Below are positions 12,427 through 22,729 of a stretch of 64,000 nucleotides of DNA, one piece after another; position 1 is the stretch's first letter; every line of letters begins with the position of its first letter. Source of the stretch: Tilletia caries (taxonomy: Eukaryota > Basidiomycota > Exobasidiomycetes > Tilletiales > Tilletiaceae); the NCBI GenBank assembly GCA_032718865.1, contig JALUTQ010000038.1, forward strand, positions 124,001 through 188,000, in the 5' to 3' direction. A program made the translations under genes and the position numbers. The notes beneath the pieces are model-generated. The model did not search any database. It worked only from the letters and a program-made list of their open reading frames with translations, and had not been told where the DNA came from.

Positions 12427-15159
12427 TCAATCGATCTTGACGGCCCGCTTGCTTGGGATGACTGATCTCTTCCTTCGCTTCCCGTCGCGCTCGAATGCGT
12501 TGGCGCTGGGCAAGTCCCGACCGAGCGAGTCTTCCTTCTTGACCTTGTAGATCCGGACCTTGTGATGGGGAGGAAAAAGTCGTTCAGCCTCGATGTACAA
12601 GTCATCAGTACAAGAAAAGAATGAAGAAAACTCACCAGCCAGTTCTCGCTCGTGAAAGCCTCATCCAACACATCCAGTGTAGGCGGCACCGTTGCACTCG
12701 GACTTCCCCTCGCCCGATCCATGCCCGGTCGTCCGCCAAAGAGGTCGTTGAAGCGGTAGTAGCTCATCTTGTACATCAGACTGTTCTTCATCGTCTTCGA
12801 GGCATTGTCGTCGATCTTGAACTCGCCCCGGGAGGTGAAGAAGTCCGGCTCGTTGATCTCGTCGGGCCAGATTCCTTGGGCGATGCGGATCATCCAGAGG
12901 TACTTGTTGATGTCGTCGCCGCTGAAGCCGAGCAGTCCGCCCTGGAGAGGTGGCACAAACGAATAAGGTCAGTTGAAGGCACTAGCTGGAAGATGCAGCA
13001 CGGAGCAGGAGGTACTAACGAAGACTGCCAATAACAAGGAAGTGGGAGTAAAAACAAGGGAGTGGGAGTAAAAAGAACGCGATCTGTCAGTTACAGCTCT
13101 GTTCACGGGCGGGCAGCGAACAGGACCTACTGATGAGAATGTAGTCGACATCGTGTGCGCGCAAGATGGGGTACGATGCATGCTCAGGGCTGCTCATAGC
13201 CTACAAAGATCGTGGTAGGTGAGAGGTGTGAGTCCCAAGTGCGTAGATGGTATACATGTAAAATCTGGAATGGAGGACAGATACTCACCTTGCCCACAGT
13301 GGCAATGTGAGTGTTGTTCCACGTGTTGTTGTCTACCAGGGTCGGTCGGTCAGCCATACCAGAGATCTGGTACCCGTAGTCCCACCAACTCATGACCTTG
13401 GCGTCAATCGGCGTGTTCTCGCGCAACCAGTAGTACGCCTCTCGGAAGTCATCGATGATGTGCTGAGAGCCGTCCTGGTTCCGGGACGCGAGCACGACGG
13501 AGGGACTCGAGTACGCAGACGAGGTGACCCAGGTGCAGTGCTGGACGAAGATCACGAGCAGGATGAGGACCCAGGCGGCGACGAAGGAGCGGGTGTCGAG
13601 GCCGAAGATGCCCGATGATTCAGAGACGTTCTTGAAGGACTGAACGCGGGATTGCTCGTCGGAGGCCAGGTGCGCATCACCTGCATCGGCGGAAGACGCG
13701 TCCTTGCTGTTCTTCTTGGCCGATGCTACAGCCTTGCTGTTGCCGCCGTTGCTGGAAGAGGCGGAAGGCTCCTGAGGGTCAAGGTACGTGTCGAGAAGGG
13801 TGCTGATGGCCACCGCTGCGGCGACACACACGCACGGCGTCAGGGTGAGCATGAGGCGGACCATGACACCGGCAAAGTACGAGGCCATGACGGCATAGAT
13901 GATAACGAAGATGTGCTCGTCGCGAAGTTCGCGGAAGAGAAGGAAGATACCGGCGGGGAGCAGGAAGATGAGCATTTGAAGGTCGAAGAAGAAGGCGGGC
14001 CAGGCCGGGGGCTGGTGCTCAGATACGGAGGCGATGATGGGGATGTACTTCTTGGCGTAGCCAGTGTCCCAGAGCGAGTAGAAGCGCCCGGTCCAGGGGG
14101 CGATGTAGCCGGTGTAGGTCAAGCCGACAAGGGCGCCGAAAGCGAGGACGAAGACGGCTACAATGCTGACACGGAGGATGACCTTGAACTGCTTTGAGGG
14201 CACGTGGGAGCGGACGAGCTCTGCGAAGGCGACGAGCTGCAGGAGACCGAAAACACCGAGGGCTGCCATGTGCTCGCTAGTCCGTACAGGTTGGAAGCCG
14301 ACGAAGGGCACCTGCATACTTGACAATGTGCCGACCGTGTAAAAGGACGAGTAGGCGACATACAGGCGCGGGTTGAAGCGGCCCATGAGGAGGAGGACAA
14401 AGACGTGGAGGGGGATCATGTTGGTGATGAAGACGTATCCACCCCAGGCAGCTACCATGTAGAAGTAGAAGAGTCCACATGCGACGCCCCAGAGTGCGGA
14501 GCCGTCTTTCATGGCCTTGATCCAGAGGTAGAAGGTGATCATGAGGAGGAAGATGGCGATGGCCTCGTTGTCGTAGGAACCAGCGACCGAGCGGGAGATG
14601 TAACCGGGGGCGATACCGACAAAGGCCGCGGCGAGCAAGCCAGCGGCGTCGTCCTTCATGTGTGCGGTGAAGAGGTAGGTGACCCATGCGGTGAGGCCGG
14701 AGAAGGCGGGGGCGAGCATGACGCAGATGTTGCGAATGTCGATGGGGATGTTGATGGCGTGGAGGAAGTTGTGGATGAGGCCGCTGGTGACCATCAGCCC
14801 TGGGTAGACGGTCCCTCCGGCAGCGCGACCGAGCGGGTACCATGCGGTGGGGTCGAACCAGTTCCAGAATCGGTAGAAGCCATCGGTGGTGAGGACCTTG
14901 GTCGCGCGGAAGTTGACTGGAAAGAGAGAGAGAGACCACCGCGGTCAGCAAGAAGGAAAAGGCACGGAGCAGGCGCACAGCAGGGGCACTCACACCAAGG
15001 GTCGAACTCGTGAATGATGGACTCGTGTCTGATGACAGCGAAGAGACGGGAGCTGATCGCTGCACCCGCGATGAGGAAGATGATGATCAGCCGCAGGAAG
15101 GAGGCCGCATTCTTGGTGGTGCCCGCCGAGAAGCTCGGCAGACGATACGCGACAGCCAT
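12427..15159 (-). CDS. STT3: Oligosaccharyltransferase catalytic subunit STT3
   Basis: Catalytic subunit of the ER oligosaccharyltransferase, transferring the dolichol-linked glycan to Asn-X-Ser/Thr. Minus-strand exons in order: 15159-14994, 14916-13289, 13200-13131, 13024-13020, 12941-12636 and 12558-12427. They sum to 2307 nt (768 residues), the usual family length. The N-terminus reads RHESIIHEFDPW across the first intron into FNFRATK, the first luminal DxD-type region. About a dozen membrane segments follow. The hallmark WWDYGYQ is at about residue 565, followed by DNNTWNNTHIATVGK. A Ser/Ala/Lys-rich insert lies near 13650-13760. The conserved ILIIFGGLLGFSGDDINKY needs a 5-nt exon (TCTTC, 13020-13024); without it the frame breaks. 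The C-terminus is basic (GKRRKRSVIPSKRAVKID). Start is the first ATG, giving MAVAYRLPSFSAGTTKN. Confidence 0.95.
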
Positions 15160-15371
15160 GACCGGGGGAGAGAGAAAGAGTGTGGGAAGTGCTGCGTTTG
15201 ACTCTCTGCGCTCGTCTTGCTCGTCTTGCTGCGAACGTCGAGCTCACGAAGGACAGTGCGAAGGAAGGTCGAGGTGGTCGGGGCCTTCTCACTCTGGGGT
15301 GCGTGGAAGCTTCGCATGCAGTCTACTGCGTTAGGTTATATTGTTTGACAGCAGAGTTTGACATCTGATTC

Positions 15372-15455
15372 GGGGATATAGATCAGTGGTAGATCGTTTC
15401 ATTTGCATACTCGAGTGTGTTGAAAAGGTCGTGGGTTCAATCCCCACTGTCTCCA
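15372..15455 (+). tRNA. tRNA-Ala(TGC) with a 12-nt intron
   Basis: Complete cloverleaf: acceptor GGGGATA pairs with TGTCTCC plus discriminator A. D stem is GATC/GATC and T arm is GTGGG-TTCAATC-CCCAC. The anticodon stem TTTCA/TGAAA encloses loop TTTGCAT once 15408-15419 is removed as an intron starting one base 3' of the anticodon, the canonical position. G3:U70, the alanine identity pair, is present. T-runs at 15459-15462 and 15466-15470 can serve as the Pol III terminator. Confidence 0.95.
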
Positions 15456-16458
15456 TTCTTTTGTCTTTTTGAGATTTTGACATCCTTTTGCCAGAGACCA
15501 AACTGGGGAGAGCGATCGCTTTGCAAGGCCACTCTTTTGCGAGGGGGGCGGGGGAGCGTATGCGTGTATGTATGAAGCAGAAGGAGATGCATTGCTGTGT
15601 AAAGCTTCAGGCTTTAGGTTACAACAGGTCAGTATGCAGCGTCGAATGCTTGCCTGTGTGCTAGGCCATGCGGAGGCGGTGGAACAGGTCGAAGGTCTCG
15701 GGTAGATCCCGACGAGAAAGAGCTGAGGATGGAGGGCGGAAATGTGCGGTGTCGTGGTTGGTGGTTGAATTCGGCAGTCGAGATCGGTTGTTCGATAATC
15801 GATGCTGGATATTGGACGGTCGAGGGTCGATGAGGCTGGGAAGGATGCGAGCGAAGTCGGCGCCCAAGTGAAGGGAGGAGGAGGAGGAGGAGGAGGAGAA
15901 GAGGAGGAGGGGGAGCAGGAGGAGAAGAGGAGGAGGGGGAGCAGGAGAAGAGGAGGAGGAGGGGGAGCAGGAGGAGAGGGAGCAGGAAGAAAGCATGATA
16001 GTCAGCACGTTTAAGAGGGAAAAGATGGAGTTGAGAGCGCGAAAGTTAATTGCCTGTTACGGAATCCATCACTCTCCTTCCCGCGGAGGAAAACTCGGCG
16101 GTGGTGATGCAAGCGGCCCATTTACAGCGCATCAGTCGGTTGTGATGGGAATGAGGGGATTAAGGATGGGAGGAACGTGAAAGAAGCAGGCCGGACGAGC
16201 GCACGTCAGTTGAGCCGGAAAGATGGGAACGGTGAGGGATGCATGAGCGTCGGCTTGAAGGGATGCCACCAGCTGTGACTCGAGGCCACCATGAGAACTC
16301 CACATAGTGCCATGGCACCACGCGACGGGACGCTGCAGACCTTCGCTTTGCATGGCTCCGCCGCCGATTACTGAAAGGAGACTTAAGGTTGAGAAGTACC
16401 CGGTCAACGTGTGCGCAAGAGAGAGGGCAGGAAGAAGAGAGAAGCATGACGAGCTCCA
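15456..16458. other. Gene-free interval downstream of tRNA-Ala
   Basis: Holds Pol III T-tracts directly after the tRNA and the purine-rich minisatellite at 15.87-15.99 kb. I found no coding exon with matching splice sites. Several short open frames overlap the repeat and look like low-complexity artefacts. Confidence 0.5.
15869..15993 (+). repeat. Polypurine minisatellite (GGA/GAA-rich, units ending gggggagcagga)
   Basis: About 125 bp of almost pure purine on the plus strand: GGA triplets followed by three or four larger units of the form gaagaggaggagggggagcagga. Only the C in the agcagg spacer interrupts the purines. Such tracts can form triplex or slipped structures; that is general knowledge, not shown here. 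Confidence 0.85.
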
Positions 16459-16535
16459 GGTGTAGCGCTCACAGAAGTGGTATAGCTCCTGCTGGTTTGC
16501 ATGGCAACTGCGGCCCAGTCGTTGCTGACGGGCTT
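16459..16535 (-). pseudogene. Decayed copy of the RhoGAP C-terminus
   Basis: Read on the minus strand, about 65 bp matches the 3' end of the RhoGAP gene (8585-8649) with 9 mismatches by eye. The reading frame and stop are conserved: it encodes SATTGPQLPCKPAGAIPLL then TGA, against SATTGPPLPPRPAGAIPPP then TGA at 8646. No RhoGAP domain is visible around it. Best read as a remnant of a partial duplication 8 kb away in inverted orientation; a chance match is very unlikely. Confidence 0.75.
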
Positions 16536-16889
16536 CCAGCTTCATGATGCCGCTTGGTGCTGCTGGGCGTTCGAAAGTGACGAAGGCGAGGGTGCCTGAT
16601 CGTCGCTCGCTGAACCACGTAACGCACCGGACCACGGATCTCGATTCATTCCAGGAGCCGTCGCGTACGCGGTCCAGCCTCAGGGCGAACTTCGTCCCAC
16701 GGTGCAGTATGAAGGCAGGGAGTTAGAGCGCGGGGTGGGAGTGCAAAGATCAAAATGTTAGCAATTCGCAATCGCCACGCAGCGACAGCCGAAAGGAGTC
16801 AGAGTGGAAGCGTTGAAGGCCTGTGTCAAGTTCACCTTCATCGTTCGCGTGACCGTGCCTGTCTGTGGAAGGAAGATGGGTCAGCAGGG

Positions 16890-17711
16890 CAACCGTGAAT
16901 TTTGCCTCCTAAGGTGTTTTGCCTCCTTGGGCTAAATGGAGGCAAAAATGATCGTCCACAAGGATGAAATCGAAATTTGCCTCCTCAGACCCATTTTTTG
17001 CCTCCCTAAACAGTTCAAATCGATGGGAATCGCCGATTTTGCCTCCTCGCTCCGGCGGCTTGCCTCCTCCGAGGCAAAAAAAAGGCTCCGAAGAGGCAAA
17101 AATTCGCGATTACGAGAGAGAACTGCTGAAATTTGCCTCCTGTCCACGGCTATTTTGCCTCCTTCCTGACCAATTTTTTTTCATCCTCTCCCTGTGTTGA
17201 CAAGTGAAATTCGAGTAGGATTGACGAGCGAAAGAAGCATTAAGAGCTCGAGAAGGGAAAAGATGAGGGCGAGAAGAAAGTGCCGTGGGAAAAGTGGAGG
17301 CAGAGCTGTTGCTATGCAGGGGCTCGAGCGGGCAATGAAAAAAGATAAAAAGAAGGAGATAAGATGATGGCCACGTGGAATTTACCTGGTGTAATGAGCT
17401 TGATCTAGGTCACGTGCATTGAAAGTCTTGGAGGCAAATGTGAATGGAGGGAGGCAAATCAGGCCCTGGAAGGAGGCAAAATTGTAGGCCTTGGGTCTCT
17501 GAACTAGAACTTTGCCTCCTTTCGGAGCATTTGCCTCCGAGGCAAATAGCAGAAATGAGGCAAATTTCGGCGTTTGATGAGGAAAGCGGTAAATTTGCCT
17601 CCCCAAGAGGCAAATCTGGGACCTCCCGGGAGGCAAATTTGGTGCATATGAGCTTGGGCGACAATTTTGCCTCCAGGAGGCAAATGCTGGGAGGCAAAAT
17701 TCACGGTTCTC
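16890..17711. mobile_element. Putative non-autonomous TIR element packed with TTTGCCTCC/GGAGGCAAA repeats
   Basis: A perfect 19-bp inverted repeat, AACCGTGAATTTTGCCTCC, sits at 16891-16909 and, inverted, at 17690-17708. An 11-bp direct repeat, GGTCAGCAGGG, flanks the unit at 16879-16889 and 17712-17722 (1 and 3 bp outside the inverted repeats) and resembles a target-site duplication. Inside are about 24 copies of TTTGCCTCC or its complement in two clusters (16901-17162 and 17430-17698), in both orientations, some back to back as near-palindromes (17530-17546, 17666-17684). No transposase frame is visible. An 11-bp duplication would fit Mutator-like elements (9-11 bp) among known TIR superfamilies; this is inference. 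It lies between two tRNA genes, about 200 bp from tRNA-Cys. Confidence 0.65.
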
Positions 17712-17901
17712 GGTCAGCAGGGAGACAGGAAGGCAAAGAGATGTGGGTGAGCTGATTGGCGACTGACGCTGGATCGTGCAAAGGAGGAATAATTCACTGC
17801 ACCGGAAAACGCCAAACGAGATGCGAGACTGCACGCTGCAACGAAGAGGAGGGGCGAGATACGTCGCTGTGATAGTCATTCAAAGAAAAAAAGTGATCAA
17901 C

Positions 17902-17908
17902 AAAAAAA
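17902..17908 (-). terminator. Pol III T-run for tRNA-Cys
   Basis: Seven consecutive T on the minus strand, about 15 nt beyond the 3' end of tRNA-Cys. Confidence 0.7.
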
Positions 17909-17922
17909 TAATGCTTGAATTC

Positions 17923-18005
17923 AGAGGCGAATGTGGTTTGAACACATGACCTGACGAGAGTCGCATAAGCTGCAATCGCCCGCTCTACCACTGAGCTACC
18001 GCCTC
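17923..18005 (-). tRNA. tRNA-Cys(GCA) with an 11-nt intron
   Basis: On the minus strand acceptor GAGGCGG pairs with TTCGCCTC, with discriminator T, the cysteine identity base. D stem GCTC/GAGC, T arm ATGTG-TTCAAAC-CACAT. The anticodon stem GGCGA/TCGTC encloses loop TTGCAGC after removal of an 11-nt intron one base 3' of anticodon GCA. Its 5' end faces the pseudouridine synthase gene, which starts only about 140 bp away on the other strand. Confidence 0.94.
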
Positions 18006-18141
18006 CTTGATGACATCTTCTCCCACATTTTCAAATATATACCACCAGTATCAGGTTTCACATGAGTGGGCTCCCTACCTTCCCAATTCCTGCTCGACCT
18101 TTTTCTTTCCCGACCAGCCTCTCATCTCGAGAGGGAAAGGT

Positions 18142-20568
18142 ATGGCCCTGAGGTTTCTTCGTCTACCGCGACCGAGAATGAGTTTGCCCGAAGGTACGAT
18201 GTGGCCAGTTTCCCCGTCTCGTGTCGCAAGTTGTGCCCCTGCTGACCCTCTCCCTTCGCCTTCTGCTCAGGACCCCCCTTGCGCCATTGCCCCCCATACT
18301 GGTTCGTATAAAATCCCCAATCCTGCAATGCAAATGAAGGTGGACGTCCTACTCAACTCAAATTCTTTCTCCCGTCTCTTCTTTTTTCCCCTTTTACTCA
18401 GGCATGTGTACGAAACTTCGTGCAAGAGGCGGTGGTACGACCGTGAATTATTGGAGATGCTCGTCACAGAGTTCCGGGATCGGACGAAGGAATACTATGT
18501 GAGCCCGGTCCAGAGAGACTGCATGGAAAGAGTGTGGGTCTGACTGGACTTCGTTTCCCTGGTATAGCATTGGGCTATCCATACAGGTGAGTTATCCCTT
18601 CGGGCGATCTGAACGATGACTCTTTGGCTGCTTAACCTATCGTACCTTCATCCAGGACTGTGCCAAGTCAATCATCAAAAGACGGATCCCCGCTACTGCC
18701 TCAAGAACGGGGACACGATGAGGCAAGTTCCCTTCGCCCACGAGCAGGTATGCCCCATCGAAATACTGACTCCATCTATCTTCTCCCACAGCAATCGCGT
18801 GCACCGGCATGAACCGCCCGTAACGACAGATCCGGTCAAGATTTTATTCCGCGACGAGGAAAAAGGCCATCTGGTCGTTCGCAAAGTAGGTTTCCTACCT
18901 CATCCCCAACGTGGCTTCAGAGGATCTGACCTGACCTTATCCATCAGCCTGGGAGTATTCCGGTTCATGCTGCCGGACGGTATGGGAAGCACACGGTGAG
19001 CTCCCCAAGTTCCGGGTTTCATCTTGTCAAATGTTCATGCGCAGAGTCCTGACCATGTCCCTTCCGAATGAACAGCTCATACATATGATAAAACACGACC
19101 TCAATGAGCCAGTCATCTACAGTAAGGTTATGCCGCCTCTGCCTTGCTGATCTTTACAGAGTGTCCTGACACACATGTTTGAGTCTCCACAGCTACAAAC
19201 CGTCTGGATCGCCTCACTTCCGGCCTGATGGTTTGCTCGACGACCAAAGAGGCGGCGCAGAAGATTGGTGATCAGTTCACAAGAGGACTGGTGCGCAAGG
19301 TGAGTCTTTGTGGTGAAGTCGACCCAGTGACGGGCAGAGTTGTCCTCATCGTCCGCTGATGTTCCTTTGCACAGGCCTATGTTTGTCGAGTGAAAGGGCG
19401 CTTCCCTGAGTGAGTCTGCGTGTGTTTCCTTCGGCTCGATGAGCTCTTTGGTGCTTTCTTCTTTCTTTCACGCGCGGCGCTCGTCGTCGAAGCAAGGTCC
19501 TCGTCCTCTCTTGCGTTGGAGAACGTGACCATGAGGGATCTGATGGTTTGCTGATTTGATCGTCCCGCACCATCCGTCCGTCTCTGGCAGGGAGGAAATC
19601 GACTGCCAGGAGCCCATCCTGGCAATTGACAGACAGGCAGGTGTCAACCTCGTTCACCACTTGGGAAAAGTGAGTCACAGCGGGCAAGCTCACATCTCGG
19701 TGAAAACAACGCTGACCTGGTTGTCTTTGGCAGGAATGTCAAACCATCTTCAAGAGAATATCATATGATCCTGACAGCGATACCAGTGTTGTATACTGTG
19801 AGTCTTAACCTTCGTTTCGCCGAGGAATCGCTCAATGACAGATGCTGAAAAGAAAACGAAAAGGCCGACCGATCACCGGTCGGACGCACCAGATTCGAGT
19901 CCACGCGCAGTACTTGGGCTATCCAATCCCCAACGACCCGCTGTACAACCATCCGATCTGGGAGCAGTACCCAGCCACTTGCTTCAAGCAGCTGGAGATC
20001 GAGCCCGACCGCTGGAAGACCGAGGCCGGAGGGATGACAGGCAACCAAGCCGTCGACGCTGTGATCGCAGCGATCAAGCTGGAGCGAGACTCCAAGGAAG
20101 ACTGGGCGCGATGGAGGGATGAGATGCTGTTCTCGCATCTGATGAGGAAGGAAGGCGTCGAGGTTGTGCAGGTTCCCGGTGCGAATGGACAGAGCGTGAT
20201 GGATGATCCTAAGTATCTGTTGGCGGGTTGTCCTGCCGGGGTGGGCAGTGGAGGTCCGGAGCTGGGGGAGGAAGGCGCCGCGGCGGCGTTGGAGGGGAAA
20301 GCTGCGTTTGACAGTGGGATGGGATCCTTTTGCGAGGAGTGCAGGATGTGAGTTCATTCTTCTTCTCTGAAGCTGGCTTATGTCTGTGACTGAACCAGGT
20401 ATCGCCTTGCGTCGGGTGGTGGATAGACCCCTTCATCCGGATCCGAAGCCATCGGAGCTCTACATCTATCTACATGCGCTCAAGTACGAGACGGACGAGT
20501 GGAGCTACGAGGACGAGATGCCTTGGTGGGCGAAGGAGGACTGGCGGGAGGGGCGCGCGGAGGAATGA
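18142..20568 (+). CDS. RluA-family pseudouridine synthase (Pus9/Rib2 type)
   Basis: Converts uridine to pseudouridine in RNA (Pus8/Pus9 act on position 32 of tRNA). Fourteen exons join in frame to 454 residues: 18142-18193, 18271-18301, 18402-18498, 18568-18586, 18656-18722, 18792-18885, 18948-18995, 19076-19121, 19193-19299, 19375-19409, 19591-19669, 19734-19797, 19864-20347, 20427-20568. An S4-like N-terminal part ([19 protein letters not shown]) precedes VHRHEPPVT and [16 protein letters not shown]. The catalytic motif [10 protein letters not shown] has Asp157. [17 protein letters not shown] follows. The C-terminus [20 protein letters not shown] matches the Rib2/Pus9 extension. No deaminase domain is present, so it is not the bifunctional Rib2. 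The intron after exon 5 has a GC donor (GCAAGT). The start is uncertain: in-frame ATGs lie at 18007, 18010, 18142 and 18180; I chose 18142 because the first two abut tRNA-Cys. Confidence 0.9.
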
Positions 20569-20767
20569 TGCGTGCATCTCTCTATCGTATCTGTCTACGC
20601 TCTATCATATCTGAGTGGTGAATCGACTGTCATTGACGGATTAGGATAACTGCCCTAGCTAGAATACAGGTGTGACCATGGAGTGAGAGAGGGAGCTTGC
20701 GTGCTGCGGGTATACTGGTGGGAGGGCAGACGAAGCAAGGCATGAAAAGGCTGATGGGAGAAAGTGA

Positions 20768-21376
20768 TTAAAAGACGAGTTCTACGTCGAACAGTTCGAT
20801 GAACTGTGGAAGAGTGCAAAGGGTGTTCGGTCAGGACTTGGGTGTCGTCAGACCTAGAACCATTCAAGATTGGAACTGACCTGTTCATTCAAAACGCGGA
20901 CCTTGGTGCCCGCATACCTTCTATATTCGTCGAGGATACTGCTAAGATTCCAAGACTGGAGCTTGCGAAGACAGCCAACGACGGTTCCGGTCCGATGTCT
21001 GCCGAGATTGCACATCACGAAGGCCGGGTATGTCGAGGGCTGGACGAGGTAGTGGAGGGCTTGAAGGACGACTTGTTCCGTGATGGGGTCAGAGGCGTTG
21101 GTTTGGTAGAGGACGCCGAGGTGGTGGAGGGTTATGCCTTGATATTTGCAGAAGTCCGAGCTTTAGAGAAGAAGGGGGGTTCAATTCGAATCGAGTTAAC
21201 GAGAGTATGATCTGAATAAAAGCTACTCACAAGGCCAGATCTGGTTCTTCGGGGGCGAGCCAGATGATGGTCTTGAGGTTGAGCTTCTCAAGGAAGGGGA
21301 AATTTAGTTGGTCGGGCTGTCCGCTCCGGTACAGGTTCTCTTCGACGATACCGAAATTGGGTGGCGGGACGAGCAT
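20768..21376 (-). CDS. Atypical dual-specificity phosphatase, OCA6/SIW14-like (PFA-DSP)
   Basis: Member of the plant-and-fungi atypical phosphatase family (Siw14, Oca1-6), some members of which cleave inositol pyrophosphates. Exons 21376-21231, 21160-20881 and 20803-20768 give 153 residues, the family's single-domain size. The start reads [20 protein letters not shown], the family signature. The P-loop CNLGRHRTG has the CX5R pair at Cys99 and Arg105. [18 protein letters not shown] and [11 protein letters not shown] at the C-terminus match Oca6-type proteins. Its 3' end converges on the pseudouridine synthase gene with a 199-bp gap. Substrate is not deducible from sequence. Confidence 0.92.
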
Positions 21377-22729
21377 GGTTGACTCCCTCCTCGTCTATCG
21401 TGTGAGAAGGCTCGGGGCGCCGCCCAGCTGGCGGAGATGTTGAAGTCGAGGGGTGACAAGGAGGGTATAGCCCTTGGGAAAGCCTTGCCTCTGTGCCATG
21501 TAACTCCCTGGCTCGGGCGGGAAGGTGAGCGAAGGGGGGGGGGGAGTTTAGAAGCGTGGGAAAGTCGGCGGGCACGTGGTCAGACGCTTCCCTCCACATC
21601 GGTCGCGCAGGCGCGCAGGCCGCGTGATTTACGCGACGAGAACGCCGCGCAATTTTTTTTTCTTCCCTTCGTTTCGTCTTCCGCCCATCAGCGTAAGGAG
21701 GTCGCCGTCACCCAGCCCTCACAGATCGGTATCATCCCACACGTCCTCCGACGATCCTGGGCCAGGCAAGGAAGGGAAAGTGCTCGCGGCACTGGCAAAG
21801 TTCGAAGGGAGGGAAGCTGGGAAAACGAGCCCGCGTGACTTCGTTCTGAGTTCTGACGTAACGAGGGAGCGAGTGCATGGTGAACGGAAAATGTCAGGCG
21901 ATTGCGGGCACTTTTGAAAAGGCGGCAGCTTCGGCTGCATCTGAAGGCAATGTTTTCGCGGGAGCCGTGCTCTGGTGCTGAGAGAAAAGAGTGCCGCTTT
22001 TGGATCTGGAAATGCAGGCTGTGGTTTTTGCTTGCCTGGGCTTGTGGCTGGTCTCCCACGCGCTTTGCGCTCGCTCTCACCTTTTCCTTGTCTCTCTCTC
22101 CCCTTCCGTTTGCCTTTGATCCGCACAACCATCTGCGAACATCTCTGCATCGGATCCTCATCGAGAGAAACGTTTGAGGATACGACTGACTCTTCTCGAC
22201 AGAGTCCCTCCTCTTCAGACCGCTCTCCCACCTCCCCCAGAGGAATCACCAAGAAGCGGATCCATCCTCTTCCTCAAGCAGCAGGGGCACCCATCCCGCT
22301 CGTCCGCTTGAACCCCCGAACTCCCAACCCGCCACGGTTCGGACAAAAGGAGGCCTCAGGCACTACAGAAGGACGTTTGCTCTCTTCCACCAGAAGAAAC
22401 AGCAGACAGACTTCGCAACTCTCCTCTCCACCTCTTCGACCCACGGCGATCGAGGCAGAGGCACATCCATTCCAACAGCAAGGAATCGGGCGTTCTACAC
22501 CGGGCTTTCACTCGAAAGCGCGTCTCCTTCCCTCGAAGGCAACCCCGAGTTCAATCCCACTGAACTCTCTCGCGGACGCCGGACGTTTCGTATCACTACG
22601 CTTCCCGTCTCACTCTGCAGCAGCCTCCGGCTCCTCTTCTAATCGAACCCTCCGCCCTCCGCCTTCATCCTAAAAGCCAAATTCTTGCGCTTGCTCGCTC
22701 GCATCCAGCAATAGCAACCCTTCCATAGA
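21377..22729. promoter_or_regulatory. Divergent promoter region between the OCA6-like gene and eIF4G
   Basis: About 1.35 kb without a supported gene. Open frames on both strands overlap each other and are Ser/Pro/Arg-rich, as expected of GC/CT-rich leaders. A G-run is at about 21535-21545, with CT-rich stretches from 22070 that look like the eIF4G 5'UTR. Small upstream ORFs may exist; I could not single one out. Confidence 0.45.

Noticed and set aside
16879..17722. CRISPR array
   Set aside because: Repeats are 9 bp, occur in both orientations with irregular spacing, and the locus is eukaryotic.
17382..17879. 165-residue minus-strand frame across the TTTGCCTCC array
   Set aside because: The repeat reads openly in several frames on both strands; the recurring FASF/LPP words are repeat artefacts.
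18996..19075. Apparent frameshift in the pseudouridine synthase after GRYGKHT
   Set aside because: Using the acceptor at 19074-19075 (25 nt after a CTGAC branch site) instead of the earlier cag restores the frame, so the gene is intact here.
20806..21210. 134-residue plus-strand frame
   Set aside because: It is antisense to the OCA6-like phosphatase, whose CX5R motif and splice phases are clear on the minus strand.
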